NCBI GenBank assembly: GCA_964007475.1
Contig: OZ023273.1
Coordinates: 108,374,485-108,438,484, forward strand
Direction: 5' to 3'
DNA length: 64,000 bases
Source: Hybos culiciformis
Taxonomy: Eukaryota > Arthropoda > Insecta > Diptera > Hybotidae
The notes under the pieces were generated by a model. That model saw only the letters and a list, made by a program, of their open reading frames with translations. It searched no databases and was not told the origin of the DNA. Shown piece by piece: positions 1 through 11,774 of the stretch; within the stretch, counting starts at the first letter, position 1; every line of letters begins with the position of its first letter. The translations under genes were made by a program, and so were the position numbers.

Positions 1-229
1 ACCGCGAGCGCTTGGGTTTTTCGAAGAATTTAATTTAATGTTGCGAGCTGGAGATCCTTAACTATTTAAAAACTTCATTAGAATGAATGTGACCGATTTC
101 AATGTTTTAGTCAATCTTGTGAGGCCAGTTATTGAGAAAGTGGACACAAGATTTCGGAAATCAATTCATGTGGCTGAGAGATTATTTATTTTATTTCGCG
201 GTTTAAGTTGTGTTGAATATGGAGCGTAG
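1..229 (+). pseudogene. PIF/Harbinger-type transposase relic (N-terminal part)
   Basis: One frame ending in TAG at 227-229 reads FKNFIRMNVTDFNVLVNLV, then residues including RPVIEKVDTRFRK and VAERLFILFRG. This matches the helix-rich N-terminal region of PIF/Harbinger (HARBI1-like) transposases, which typically read F..FLRM....F..LL..V.P.I....T..R..I...ERL...LR. The preceding LRAGDP segment fits the same family but is followed by an in-frame TAA. No DDE catalytic core follows; the sequence turns into a MITE at 355. The window edge cuts the left side. I infer a dead copy, though a first exon of a domesticated gene cannot be excluded. Confidence 0.65.
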
Positions 230-354
230 CTTCAGTTTCGACAGAACATTCTAAATGAAAAGATATATGAATTCTACGTTGAAAAAAAAATGTTAAAGTA
301 TGGTAAAGTTTGAAAATGCGTTAATAAAATTTATATTATGTTTTTGTATCTACC

Positions 355-1345
355 TAGGGATCGCAATACCGGGATCCCGGTATTTCGGAAAAAAACCAAT
401 GAAAATCAATACCGGAATTATATTTGTCAAAACCGGTATTTCGGTATTTAAATTTTTTTCTGAGGATTTATTATTCAATATTTTTTGATATTTTTAGTAG
501 ATTGTTTTTTATAATTACAAACTAAAAAAATAAAAGTTTTAAGAGCCCTCGACGTGAAATTCTGTTTTCTATTTTTGCAGTTTTTTTTGTTTTATTTTAC
601 AGAAAATAAACGGCCGTGAAAAATGCGACAAAAATTGTATGAAAAACACCTCTACCAGAAAATCACAAAACTATATTTGAATTTTATTTCTGTGCAGAAA
701 CTGTAATTTATCAAAAAAATTAAAAATTTGTTAGAAATAAATGAAATTAATTAAAAATTGTTTAGAAAATTAAAGAAATTCAAAATTTCACGTCACAAGC
801 CCTGGAGAGTGGTATTTTAGCTTTATTTCTGCGTTTGAGATTTTTTATTATCTTTTTGCTTTACTTCAGAATCCAAGCAAATATGTTCAAGTATTTTAAA
901 GGCTCATTTGGACCAAAAAACTCAAAAAATTCGCCTTGCCTACCCTAGAGCCAGTTCTATACTCTCTAACATATAAAAAAATCACATCAGTCGAGATTGT
1001 ATTAACTCTAGAATAAAAGCAAAACCAAGACCCATTTTCCGCACTGAGGGCTCTTAATAGTTTGTTGTGTTTAGTTGCATTTGTATTTACTTAAATATTT
1101 TAACAATTCTGCTGATTTAGTGTGAAAGTATTTTTTTTAAATTATTGGAGGTTGCAATTATCAGTGGGTATGTTTTTATTAATTAAATAATTTTGGTTTC
1201 ATTTTTATAATAATTATTATAGGTATTTTTTATTTTGAGAAATATTATTTTTTGGAATACCGGTATTAAAACCGGGATCCCGGTATCAGTAAAGTTCAAT
1301 ACCGAAATACCGGTATTGGTTTTTTTTGCTTTTTTGCAATCCCTA
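355..1345. mobile_element. hAT-type MITE, TIR TAGGGAT(C/T)GCA, 8-bp TSD
   Basis: The ends are TAGGGATCGCA and TGCAATCCCTA, and both are flanked by the direct repeat TATCTACC (347-354 and 1346-1353), the 8-bp duplication expected of hAT elements. Just inside each end lie CCGGGATCCCGG-type palindromes and AATACCGGTATT motifs, so each end folds on itself. No transposase frame is present. A second, unrelated MITE sits inside it (543-1053). A diverged relative with similar termini and the same GATCCCGG-rich subterminal design is at 22057-22649. Confidence 0.85.
543..1053 (+). mobile_element. piggyBac-like MITE (TTAA target), nested in hAT MITE
   Basis: The ends are GAGCCCTC and GAGGGCTC, bordered on both sides by TTAA (539-542 and 1054-1057), the target duplication typical of piggyBac elements. 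There is no coding capacity. The same element occurs in inverted orientation at 40837-41377, also between two TTAA sites, which fixes the boundaries independently. Confidence 0.85.
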
Positions 1346-1461
1346 TATCTACCTATAGCTACATGTAACATAACAGTAGGTATATTAAGTTAATCTAGCT
1401 ACATACATAAATAGGTTAAAAAAAGTATAAAAATCGTATTAATTTTCAGTATACTTGAAAA

Positions 1462-1690
1462 TAGAAAGGAAAATGGCTAATGGCTCTAAATAAATGAACA
1501 CGTTCATTTATTTTTCTAATGGCATCTTTAATACCGTTAAGCCATTCCTACTTGTTCACACCAGCAATGCCATTAGTGTTTACCATTAGCCACCATTAAA
1601 TAATGGCAACTCTTAATGTCCCCGTTCACACTTGTAATGGTGCAAAATGGCATCATAATGTCACTTTTTCCATTCGGTGTAAATGTAGCA
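1462..1690. repeat. Unclassified repeat-like segment with hairpin
   Basis: This stretch repeats ATGGC/GCCAT words and the phrases TTCACACC and GTTCACACTTG. It holds a 12-bp-arm hairpin at 1488-1513 (AAATAAATGAAC and its complement, 2-bp loop). It abuts the left edge of duplication copy A. It looks like a worn MITE end, but no matched terminus or target duplication could be found. Confidence 0.3.
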
Positions 1691-4435
1691 TTATTACCTG
1701 ATTTTTTTAAGTAGCGATTTTCGACAAATTAAATTATTTCATTATTTACTTTATTTTGTAAATGAACAAATAGTTATGTTTCTGTATAAAACATTTTAGT
1801 TTAAGTAGAATTAAAAATGTGTTTAGTTAAAACCCGCAGTAGTGAATTATCGTCAGACACGACCCAATCTAGATTTTCTTTATGATATTTTTATATTTAT
1901 ATTAAAGTTTGATGAGACATTACTTGAATACAAGTATCTAGAGAGTTTAATATTTTAATTAATTAGCAAGACCAAGTTCGAGTTTAAATTAATAATGAGG
2001 AACTACGAAAAGTGGGAATTCAAAATCCCAGGACTGAATATGCTGAATCCATAAAAACGTTAGGCTTAGTATTATTTGTTTGGTAATCTGGAACAATTTT
2101 ATCGAACTTATCTTTTCCAATTATTAAAACGAAAGTTTATTAATTGAACTTAAAGTAAATAATTTTGATTTTAGTGATCATTAAACAAAAATAAGATATT
2201 ATTTAAACTATTTTCTGTTTTGAACTTTGATTTCAACTTACAATTGCAGATATTACCCGTCCCTTTTTATTTTCTGGCCAAATTTTAACATAGGATAAAA
2301 TCATTTTCAGTTCATCAAATAAACTCATTTTTTTCTAATTACTAGAATCCTTTGCAGTTGAAAATAATTTAACTAACTGATTAAATAAAAAAAATGTAAA
2401 TGCAATTTATATGAAATTCAGCTCGTTAAAGAAAACGTGTTTGCAAGAAAAATATTTATCATACAATCTGTTTGTTTTTATTCATATGTGTTAATATGCA
2501 GTTAAACGATTTTTTTAAATTATATGTGTACCAAGTAAAGATAGGTTTCCTCAAACCGTATTTTTTTTTCAAAACAAGAATAAAATACATACGGCACAAT
2601 GTTTAGAAATAGTTTAATAACAATTTGATATATATTAATTGAAGGGATGAGATCTTAGAAACAAAAAGTTTGAATTCAACATATGACCGAAGCATAATAT
2701 TAATTTTAAATATTTACTTATAATTTAAAATTGGATTCAAATTGTTCCAATAGTGCTGAGTCGATTATGGTAAAATTAAGGTATATCTAGACTCTAGCTA
2801 GGAACAGAACTCAATATTTTTTTTGTTGCATTCGACAATCAATAAAACACATTAGTCAATGAGAGTTATCGGACAATGCAGCATAGAAAAGTTTTAGGTT
2901 CGCTTAATCTACAAACCTAAATTTATATAAGTAAAATTTCAGATATCTGTATGTTTGTGAACCTTCAAGTTTTTATATTTTTTAAAAGAAAAACAGTCTT
3001 GATTGGCATGAATCTTTAAGATTTTTGCATATACAATTTTTGTCATTTTCAGTCGATATCTTGGTATGTTAAGAAAATGAATGAAATGATTTTGAATCGA
3101 GTACATAATAAAGTTCGTTAAAACTAAAATTCAATAAGTCATTCTGAAAAAATACCAATTTGTTTATGATTCAAAATAAGTCGAAGGAAACTAACATTTT
3201 TCATTTACGAACAAAATTATTTTAAACTTATATTTGCATGTTGCTAATATCTCGTTGATGGAGTATTTTAAAAATGTCCATAATTATGATGTTTAAAAAA
3301 TTTGATATATTCTATTTTATTGAAGTTATCAAAAATTCATAATACTATTAATATTGTATTAAATTTTTAATTACTGTAGGAAAACATTGCTTTTTTACAA
3401 GCTAGCACAGGTACTATAGTATACTATGTTCAATATACTTTTTTTTTTGTAAATAAATACAAATATTATATTAATTATGAGTTATTTAAATAAAAACAAA
3501 TCATAATTGTATTAGGCACATACATACTTATATATTTATGTTTTATTAATTTCTTTCATTAAAATGGAATCAATAGGCTTATGCTTCAATTCACAATATT
3601 CTAAGTAATAAAATATAAAGAGAATAAGAACATAATAATAAATTCCTTTATGTCCTGAATGCCTATTTCCTTTAAATTTAAGATATTTCCTTATATGGCC
3701 CAGTTAGGATCGAAACAGTGTATAAATTATAATCATCTTTTTATATCTCAAATAAAAAAAATAAATACACTTTTCATGCAAGAATTTAAAATTACCTATA
3801 CTTAAATACAATAATATAAAATAAAAATAATAAAAAGGTATATTTATATAACTTTTTTAGTACAAGTTAGAAAAGAATAAAAGTTTCATTAACATTACAT
3901 TCAAAGTCATAACGACATAATTCATCCACAAAAATTCCATAACTGATCCAAAAAATCAATGCACGAAGTATCTATTCAAATAACTAACATATTTAAAAAA
4001 CAATTCATTCAACAAAAATTTCTTTATTTTATTAAGATATTTAATTATTGAAAAAAAAAATCAAATTGTGATTTATAATTATAATATTGAATTGTTTTTA
4101 ATTGCGTAAACTGTCCAATTAATAACGTATTTATTAATCACTTTATTAATTTCCCAGAAAATTTTTTATATGTTCAATATGATTAATTTTACATATAACG
4201 AATATGTTTTTGAATATATAACTACTTACTTTAACTAAGAACGAATTCATTAATATTACGATTCACAATTTCATAAGTAAATTTTTTTTTACTTTTGCGT
4301 TCAAACCCATTTTATGAAAATATATAATATGATAATATAAGAAAATTTTTATATTGCTGGAATAAGTTGAAAGTTTTTAGATGGAGTTTTGCAATATAGG
4401 AATTTTTTAATGTTTGTTAAATTAATTGTTATTTG
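1691..4435. repeat. Duplication copy A (pairs with 17379-24034)
   Basis: About 2.7 kb matches 17379-24034 in the same orientation nearly base for base, from TTATTACCTG at 1691 (17379 in copy B) to GTTATTT near 4435 (24034). Copy B carries two large insertions that copy A lacks, so copy A preserves the empty sites at about 3482 and 3862. The ends are not inverted and no terminal motif is visible, so this looks like a segmental duplication rather than a transposon. Apart from one odorant receptor first exon (2242-2328) it holds no recognisable gene. Confidence 0.9.
2242..2328 (-). pseudogene. Orphan duplicated first exon of an odorant receptor
   Basis: On the minus strand an ATG (2326-2328) opens 29 codons including ILSYVKIWPENKKGRV, followed directly by a consensus donor GTAAGT. 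It is almost identical to exon 1 of the receptor at 12282-18032; the visible coding difference is Met instead of Lys at residue 9. The WP motif and a phase-0 junction are usual for insect OR first exons. In the minus direction no second OR exon is found between 2241 and the window start. It is therefore either an isolated exon left by duplication or exon 1 of a second receptor extending out of the window. Confidence 0.75.
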
Positions 4436-4931
4436 TAGACTGCGGATTTATATGCAATTGCATATTCGTACAGGAGTAACCTAGAAGAAAAAGAGAAACA
4501 GCTAATTAAGTTTGGTGTAAAAACAAATTATTTGGAACGTATTTATATCTGCATATTCGCATATACTGCATATTTTTGCATATTTGCATATTTTGCATAT
4601 CTACGTATATTTTATATATCGTTCATGAAACTGTAATATGTATTTTATATATCGTTCATGAAACTGGAATATGTATCACGATGTTTTGCCACTTTTGAGG
4701 AATGATGCATTATTATGTACTTTTTGATGACGCGTCGATCAGTGTACTCAGAAAAATCAATTTCATGCTTTTTTGGCACATTTAGAAAATGTACTATCAA
4801 TTTGACACACATTTTTTTAAGGGAAAAAGTACTACCTCCAATTAATTCTGCGCGCCAAAATTACTTTTGGTTTTTCTAGGACATATTCCTGTTTCATGGA
4901 CGATATCTTGTTTTCTATCTTGTAAAGTTAA

Positions 4932-7475
4932 ACTGCGATTAAACTGAAGACTTCTTGTAAATCTATTTTCATTTTGAATATTTATATTAGTCCTAGTAAC
5001 ACTTCTGGTTACGATGAGGTTTTAAATGCTATTAATTTAGTCTCTGATATTCTATCTGAAACTGATGAATTTTTACTTTTGGGTGATTTTAATTTACCTA
5101 ATTTGAGATGGGTTGAGTCTGATGAGGGTGACTACCTAATTTCCACAACACCCTCCTCATGTTTGGAGATTGACTTTCTTGATGCTGTTTCATCAGCTCC
5201 TCTCTTTCAAAGTCAAAAATTTTTATGAACAGACAGTTGGACCTCATTTTCTTTTCTGATCCAACTAATTGCACTGTTCAAGAAAGTGCAAATTTTTTGG
5301 TTGAAATTGATAGATTTCACCCTCCTATTAATTTTATATTTAGTATTGTTGAGTCCAATGAAATAATTCCGCAAAGCTCTTCAGAGTTCAATTTTAGGAA
5401 AACTAATTTCACTAAACTCAATATTTACCTCAGCCAGGCTGACTTTTCACTCCTTGATGATGTGGATTTGGACTTGGACTCGATGGTTGACTCTTTTTAT
5501 GAAATTCTTTTCAATGGTTTTTCATTATCATGTCCACTTTTTACTAGAAGGGATATGAGATCTTGTTCCCCTCCCTGGTTTAATAGAGAATTAAAAGCTC
5601 TAAGAAACAGGAAGAATAAGGCTTGGAAAAAATTTTTATTAACCGGAAGTGAGGTCGACCATGAGGCTTTTCAATATTTATTGGGTGAGTTCCGAATCTT
5701 GTTTGAGTGTCAATATGAGGATTATTTAAACAAGACAAAGCTTGACATATTGAAGGATCCTAAAAGATTCTTTAGTTTTATTAATTCTAAGAAGAAAGGC
5801 GATAGTTATCTTCAAACTCTTAGTTTCTTGAATAACTCTTCCAATGATGACCTAACTGTGGCTATTTTTTTTGCTAACCATTTTTCCAGTTCTTTTTCTG
5901 ACTCAAACTTCAATGTTGATACTGCCTATTTCAGTTATTTAAACAATTGTCCGCAAACTTCTATGACCGCAATATCCATTGAAGTGAATGAACTATTCAA
6001 GTTTTTATCTAAACTTCAAGATGACTGTTCTTCTGGGCCTGATGGTGTCCCACCAATTATCTTGAAAAATTGTGCTTCTACTTTATGTAATCCTCTATCT
6101 ATTATTTTTAATAGATCTTTATTAACCGGCTACTTTCCTAAAGTCTGGAAGCATTCATATATCATACCCGTTTTCAAGAAAGGGTGCCGAGCTGACGTTT
6201 TATCGTCCAATAGCTAAAATGTCTTCAATTCCTAAGCTTTTTGAAGCTGTCAGTTCTGAAGATATACATTTTTATTGTAAGAGTTTTATTACTGATAATC
6301 AGCATGGGTTTCTTAAGGGTAGGTCTACTACTACTAATCTCATAGAAGTTACTTCAGCTTATAGGGATAACATGGAGAAGGGTTATCAGACTGATTCTGT
6401 ATACACGGATTTTAGCAAAGCATTCGATGTTCTTCCTCATCAGATTATTTTATTTAAATTGGCTGCGTATGGTTTTCCACCTTCTTTTATTGAGTAGAAA
6501 AAATCTTGGCTTGGTTCTCGTGATTATCAAGTCAAATTTCGCTCTGCTACATCTACAACATACACAGCTACTTCTGGAGTGCCTCAAGGTAGCCATCTTG
6601 GTCCACTTGATTTCGTAATCGCTATTAATGATGTTTCACTCATCATTTCCTATAGCGATCACAACATTTATGCCGATGATATGAAAATTTTTAAAAAAAT
6701 CGCTAGTCCTTCAGACTGCAATCTTTTACAAACTGACCTTAATAGCTTTGGCCATTGGTGTATTAAGAATAATCTTCTTCTTAATGTTTCTAAATGTCAA
6801 AATATTTCATTTTCAAGGAAAAGAAATCCTATTAATTTTCAATACACACTTAATAATATTCTTATTCGCAGAGTCAATAAAGTTAGAGACCTCGGCATTT
6901 TATGTGATTACCGATTGACATTTAAACCACATGTAAATTCAATTGTAAATAAAGCAAATTCCACTCTAGGTTTTATTAAACGTTGGTCAAGAGAGTTCTG
7001 TGACCCATTTATAACCAGATTTCTTTTTACATCTCTTGTAAGACCATTGTTAGAATATGCCTCTCAAGTATGGTCACCCTTTTTTTCTGTCGACATCAAT
7101 AGAGTCGAATCCGTTCAAAAAAATGTTCTTAGATTTGCATTAAGGCATCTTCCTTGGGAGGATAACTTAATCCTTCCACCGTACACAGAACGCTTAAATC
7201 TCATTAAGCTTGAATCTCTTCAAGACAGACGGGAATTTGCAGATGTTGTTTTCATTCATCAAATTATTATTGGTGAAATTATTTCTCCTATTATTCTGGA
7301 GAAGATCAACTTTCGAGTTAATACCAGAAGCCTCCGTTCTACTTATTTGAAATTGCTTACCATAGAACCGAATATGGATGCAATGATTCCATTTCTCGAA
7401 TGCTTGCTTTTGCTAATAAAAACCATCATGTTTTTGACCTTAATATCTCTAAGGCATCCCTTAAAGCTGGTTTAA
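4932..7475 (+). pseudogene. Endonuclease/reverse transcriptase pseudogene of the LINE
   Basis: The frame opens in the endonuclease (LLLGDFNLPNLRW near 5085). It continues, after a frame change near 5220, through GPDGVPPIILKNC near 6050. A second frame change near 6200 precedes the RT blocks PIAKMSSIPKLFEAV, QHGFLKGRSTT, TDFSKAFDV, SGVPQGSHLGPL and the catalytic YADD (near 6670). One in-frame stop lies at 6495-6497, between the FSKAFD and GVPQG blocks. The C-terminal LVRPLLEYASQVWSP motif near 7040 is usual for this group. The element is degraded and cannot move by itself. Clade assignment beyond the Jockey/CR1 group is uncertain. Confidence 0.9.
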
Positions 7476-8203
7476 AGGCTAATTATTTTTTCACTAATAA
7501 CATTGGAAGACTTTAATTAATATTTAAATTTTCTGTATATCCGAAGCCAAGGGAAGTGGTAGACTAAAGATAATTCTTCTAATTATTATTTTTATTTTAT
7601 TTTTTAAATTTAAATTATCGTTTCAACATACAAACGTACCCTGACGAAGTAATGTAAGACAATATATATTTCATATATTATCTGAAGCCGATAGGTCGTT
7701 GTATGCTGATTGTTTTTAATTTGAGTAATTTTTTATTTTTTATTTTTATTTTTTTTTGGTTCATTTTGAATCTTCATGAAATGTTTTAGTTGACGCCGGA
7801 GGAAGTAGTAGGATATTTTCCACTAATTCTTCTTCTTCTTCTTATTATATTTTTAATTTTTATTTTACACTTTCTTCTAATATTTACGCTCTTTTTTTAA
7901 AAAATTTTTACTAGGGAAACTATTCTTTGGTTATGTTATATGTCACTAGTGATTTCGTTCTTTATCAGAAACGAGACTTGTTCTTATTTTTATGTTTGTT
8001 TTTTCTATAATTCTTTTTTTTTTTTTTCTGATGCTTGATTTAAGCATCGTTTGGTGGTAATATTAAAATTTCATTGCATGCTTCGTACCGAGCCCTCCCC
8101 TCTCATATTAGCATGTATATGAGAGTGATGGTGAAGTTTTCATGGCAATTTATTGCCTTGAAGTGCAGTGGTGTTAGGATACACCCCCAACTCATTATTA
8201 TAA
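4932..8203 (+). mobile_element. 5'-truncated LINE of the Jockey/CR1 group, inserted in a DNA transposon
   Basis: Comparison with the uninterrupted element at 9183-10327 gives the insertion limits: the host element stops after TTAA at 4931 and resumes with TTAA at 8204, so the target duplication is short. The inserted DNA encodes the last part of an endonuclease domain and a reverse transcriptase, followed by about 700 bp of 3' noncoding sequence without a long poly-A tail. The 5' end is truncated inside the endonuclease domain. Confidence 0.85.
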
Positions 8204-8262
8204 TTAAGAAATTCAGTACTATTGTTTCATTAGTAGTAATAAAAATTATAATAGAGTACGGC

Positions 8263-8746
8263 CAACGACGGACGGGCAAATGCCCGGTTGGCTCACTTTT
8301 TTTTTAATATTATATATTCTTTACAAGCTTACGAAACTCGAATTCAAAGTAATATTTTAATAATTTAATTATCCAAGAAGGAATTCTCAAAATTAAACAA
8401 TTACTTGTTTAAATTATTGGGGCCCATTTCATTAAATTTATATCTTTAAATAAGTGTTTGTTTCCTTTTTAATTAGCAAAACAAATCGAGTAGTATCTAT
8501 CTGTCTTAAATATTTGCGCTAACCGTATTTGAAAAAAATAAACAAAAAAGTGAATTTTTTTAAATTTTTATTTTTATATGTAAAGTAAAATTATTTGAAT
8601 TGTTTTTTTTTTTTGGAATTTAAATTTTAAATATAGTTTATTATTTACTATTTTTGGGCATTTTTTCAATTAAAACTTTTTTTTTTTTTGCTAGCCTAGT
8701 TCCTTTTGAAATGCCCGGGCCGAATTTTTGTGCCAGTCCGCCGCTG
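8263..8746. mobile_element. hAT-type MITE with 8-bp TSD AGTACGGC
   Basis: The left end CAACGACGGACGGG and right end CCAGTCCGCCGCTG are imperfect inverted repeats, and both are flanked by AGTACGGC (8255-8262 and 8747-8754). It carries GCCCGG motifs inside each end and no coding frame. The homologous element in copy 2 starts at about 9788 with CAGCGGCAGACTGGC but has lost its right end, so the nested insertion predates the split of the two host copies. Confidence 0.85.
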
Positions 8747-8754
8747 AGTACGGC

Positions 8755-9182
8755 ATAGTACTTCCTACCGAAGTTTAAAACATACTATCAAAAATAATGC
8801 GCGAAATCGACTATAAAAAAGGGAAAAAAATTTTCTAAAATGCATATGCATTGATTTGTTTTTTAATTTTGAAGTCTGGTTTTGAAATTTTCGTTGAAAA
8901 GGTAACAATTTTTGATGTGTTCTGGCGATATTTTTTTTTAAATTTGTGAAATAGTTTTGTGAAAATGTTAAATGTAACTTAGAAAAATTTGTAGTTCTTT
9001 TGCCGTGAAAGTGAATTATTTGGTAAGTTTATTCAGTTACCAAAAAATTATTCAAAAAATTTACAAAATTGTTTTTTAATGTTTTTGAATCGATTCTATT
9101 TGTTTTAATAGCTTCTGTTTCTATATTCTTCTATGAATTTTTTTTTTCTATTCCATTGAAGCCATCATTTTATTATTATTAT
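8755..9182. other. Unassigned AT-rich segment
   Basis: No gene or clear repeat is seen. It may be remaining interior of the TAGACTGCGG-family element beyond the nested MITE, because the second copy of that element begins immediately after it, but no matching sequence exists in copy 2 to prove it. Confidence 0.3.
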
Positions 9183-10327
9183 TAGACTGCGGATTTATAT
9201 GCAATTGCATATTCGTACAGGAGTAACCTAGAAGAAAAAGAGAAACAGCTAAGTACGTTTGGTGTAAAAACAAATTATTTCAAACGTATTTATATCTGCA
9301 TATTCGCATATACTGCATATTTTTGCATATTTGCATATTTTGCATATCAACGTATATTTTATTATCGTCTATGAAACAGGAATATGTCCTATCACGAAGT
9401 TTTGCCACTTTTAAGGTAATGATGCATTATTATGTACTTTTTGATGACGCGTCGATTAGTCGTACTCAGAAAAATTAGAAAAAATCCATTACATGCTTTT
9501 TTAGCACAATTAAAAAATGTACTATCAATTTGACACACAATTTTGTAAGGGAAAATGTACTATATACCTCCAATTACTTCTGAACAATGTGTCCACTTTC
9601 ACGCCATAATTACATTTGGTTTTTTTAGGATATATTCTGAACAAAGTGTCCGCTTGCTCGCCAAAATTACATTTGGTTTTTTTAGGATATATTCCTGTTT
9701 CATGGACGATATCTTGTTTTCTATCTTGTGAAGTTAAGAAATTAAGTACTATTGTTTCATTAGTAGTAATAAATATTATAATAGAGTACGGCCAGCGGCA
9801 GACTGGCAGTCAGGCATACTTGACAAATGCCCGGTGGGCCCACAGTTTTTTTTAATATTATATATTCTTTACAAGCTTACGAAACTAGAATTCAAAGTAA
9901 TATTTTAATACTTTAATTATCCAAGAAATTAAACAATTACTTCTTTAAATTATTGGGGCCGATTTCATAAAATTTATTTCTTTAAATAAGTGTTTGTTTG
10001 CTTTTTAATTAGCAAAATCGAGTAGTATCTATCTGTCTTGAATATTTGCGCTAACCGTATTTGAAAAAAAAAAACAAAAAAGTGAATTATTTTTAATTTT
10101 TATTTTTATATGTAAAGTAAAATTATTTGAATTGTTTTTTTTTTTTTTTCAATTTAAATATAGCTTATTATTTACTGTTTTTGGGCATTTTTTCATTTAA
10201 AAATTTTTCTCTTCTCGCTAGCCTAGTTCCTTTTGAAAACCCTTTTACTATTTATTAGAAGACGATATTGAAAGTATATTCCTTTTTTAACCTGAAAACA
10301 AAAAATTGCATATAAATCCGCAGTCTA
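9183..10327 (+). mobile_element. Complete non-autonomous DNA transposon, TIR TAGACTGCGG
   Basis: The ends are TAGACTGCGGATTTATATGC and its reverse complement, about 23 bp of near-perfect TIR ending in ATTGCAT. ATTATTAT follows the right end and precedes the left end, compatible with an 8-bp hAT duplication, but the flank is an ATT run so this is weak. It contains a decayed MITE from about 9788 and no transposase. Near-identical sequence forms copy 1 at 4436-8754. Confidence 0.75.
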
Positions 10328-10439
10328 ATTATTATAATATTAAATTTTTTTTTCTTAAAAATAGGTTAATTAGCTTTATTTATTTAACCAACCACGGCCA
10401 ATAGAGAATTTTTTTATTGAAACAAATAATTAAACGCAC

Positions 10440-11676
10440 GAATAGATCGACTGGTGACCTGATGACATATCTATCCCACAAGCTCAACGCCAGTCTTCAC
10501 AATTCCGGTGAGGCTTGTGTTGTTGCTTTGGATATAGCTAAGGCTTTTGATCGAGTCTGGCACCCGGCTTTGATTTCTAAAGTTAAATCAATGGGTCTAG
10601 GATCAGCCTTTGTCAATTGGATCAGCAACTTTTTGTCTGGCCGTTCTATTCGTGCTGTTGTGGATGGGTACCAGTCACACATTTTTAACATCAACTCCGG
10701 TGTACCCCAAGGGTGTGTTCTCTCCCCAACCCTATTTTTAATTTTCATTAATGACCTTCTGCAATCAACACTCAATCCCATCCACAGCTTCGCCGATGAC
10801 AGTAACTTGGTGCCATGCTACGATTTTATTAATTGGAAATCAGCATCTTCAAATGCTGTTATTACGAAACGAAATTTTCTACAAAGTAGCATAAATCACG
10901 ACCTATCTAAAATTTCACAATGGGGTCTTCTCAACAGAGTTGAGTTTAACGCATCTAAAACGCAATGCTGCCTTATTTCTAGAAAACTGTCAAATTTCGA
11001 ACCCCAACTTTCTTTTCAAGGAGAGAGTATTGGAAAATCTGGAAACCTTGACATTTTAGGTTCGAAAATAACCAGCGATCTGAGCTGGAAAATTCATATT
11101 TTCGAAACGGCTAAAAACGCGGCTAAATGTCTAGGTTTTCTAAAAAGATGTAAACAATACTTTTCCCCCTCTGATCTCTTAAACATTTACAAATCCTACA
11201 TACGACCGAAATTAGAATATAATTCACATATATGGGCTGGTGCTCCTAAAACCCATCTTGAGTACCTGGACAAAGTTCAGAGAAGGCCTATTAGATTGAT
11301 CAACGATCACCAAACCACCAGCTCTTTAACATCACTCAATCACCGTCGCAATGTAGGTTCACTTTCTATTTTCTATAAATACCTTGTTGGAACGGATACG
11401 TGTTCCCTGGAAGTAAAAGCCCTACTTCCTCCACTTCAAGTATTTTCACGCCAAACACGAACTGCTTCAACGTCACACCCATATTTCGTCAAAATTCCCA
11501 AATGCGATAGAACGAGCTTTGGAGATTCGTTTTCAATTCGCACCTCGAGAATGTGGAATGCTCTCCCTTCAAAATTGTTCCCTACAGCTAGCGGACGTTT
11601 GTTTTATGACTTGCGCCGCTTTAAGAAAAGTGTAAATGATTACCTATTGACTGTCCCACTTTTTAATCCCGTCTAA
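10440..11676 (+). pseudogene. Reverse transcriptase fragment of the Jockey group, frame intact
   Basis: About 411 codons without a stop, beginning inside the RT domain at NRSTGDLMTYLSHKL and running through VALDIAKAFDRVWHPAL, INSGVPQGCVLSPTLFLIF and FADDSN. The last replaces the usual YADD and keeps both catalytic aspartates. YIRPKLEYNSHIW and a C-terminal SRMWNALPSKLFP block follow, ending in TAA at 11674-11676. The endonuclease and RT N-terminus were lost at insertion, so the copy is dead on arrival although no later mutation is visible. The apparent Met upstream at 10417 lies in target DNA and is not a real start. Confidence 0.9.
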
Positions 11677-11774
11677 ATTTTCCTATCCCATTATCAAATC
11701 CATACTTATTTAAGTATAAAAGGTATCCCACCTAGTGATTTGGTAACTTTAATAAAAAAAAAAAAAAAAAAAAA
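10440..11774 (+). mobile_element. Young 5'-truncated LINE with poly-A tail and target duplication
   Basis: AAACGCAC directly precedes the first LINE base (10432-10439) and recurs after the poly-A run (11775-11782). This is a clean target-site duplication and sets both borders. The 3' end has TTTAATAAA followed by about 20 or more A residues. The reading frame is open across the whole RT portion, so the insertion is much fresher than the LINE at 4932-8203, to which it is only distantly similar. Confidence 0.9.

Larger units (their letters stand above)
4436..8754 (+). mobile_element. DNA transposon copy 1 (TAGACTGCGG family), split by a LINE
   Basis: It starts with TAGACTGCGGATTTATATGC, the same terminus as the element at 9183-10327, and follows that copy to 4931. 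A LINE of about 3.3 kb interrupts it. Its sequence resumes at 8204 (TTAAGAAATTCAGTAC) and can be followed to the nested MITE at 8263-8746. The matching right terminus is not found, so the right end is lost or rearranged. It contains a 36-bp tandem duplication near 4606-4680 and no transposase frame. Confidence 0.7.

Noticed and set aside
3490..3720. About 55-codon minus-strand open stretch (HSGHKGIYYYVLILFIFYY) present in both duplication copies
   Set aside because: No start, no splice sites and no recognised family; probably chance in AT-rich DNA.
10497..10781. 94-codon minus-strand frame
   Set aside because: Antisense shadow of the LINE reverse transcriptase.
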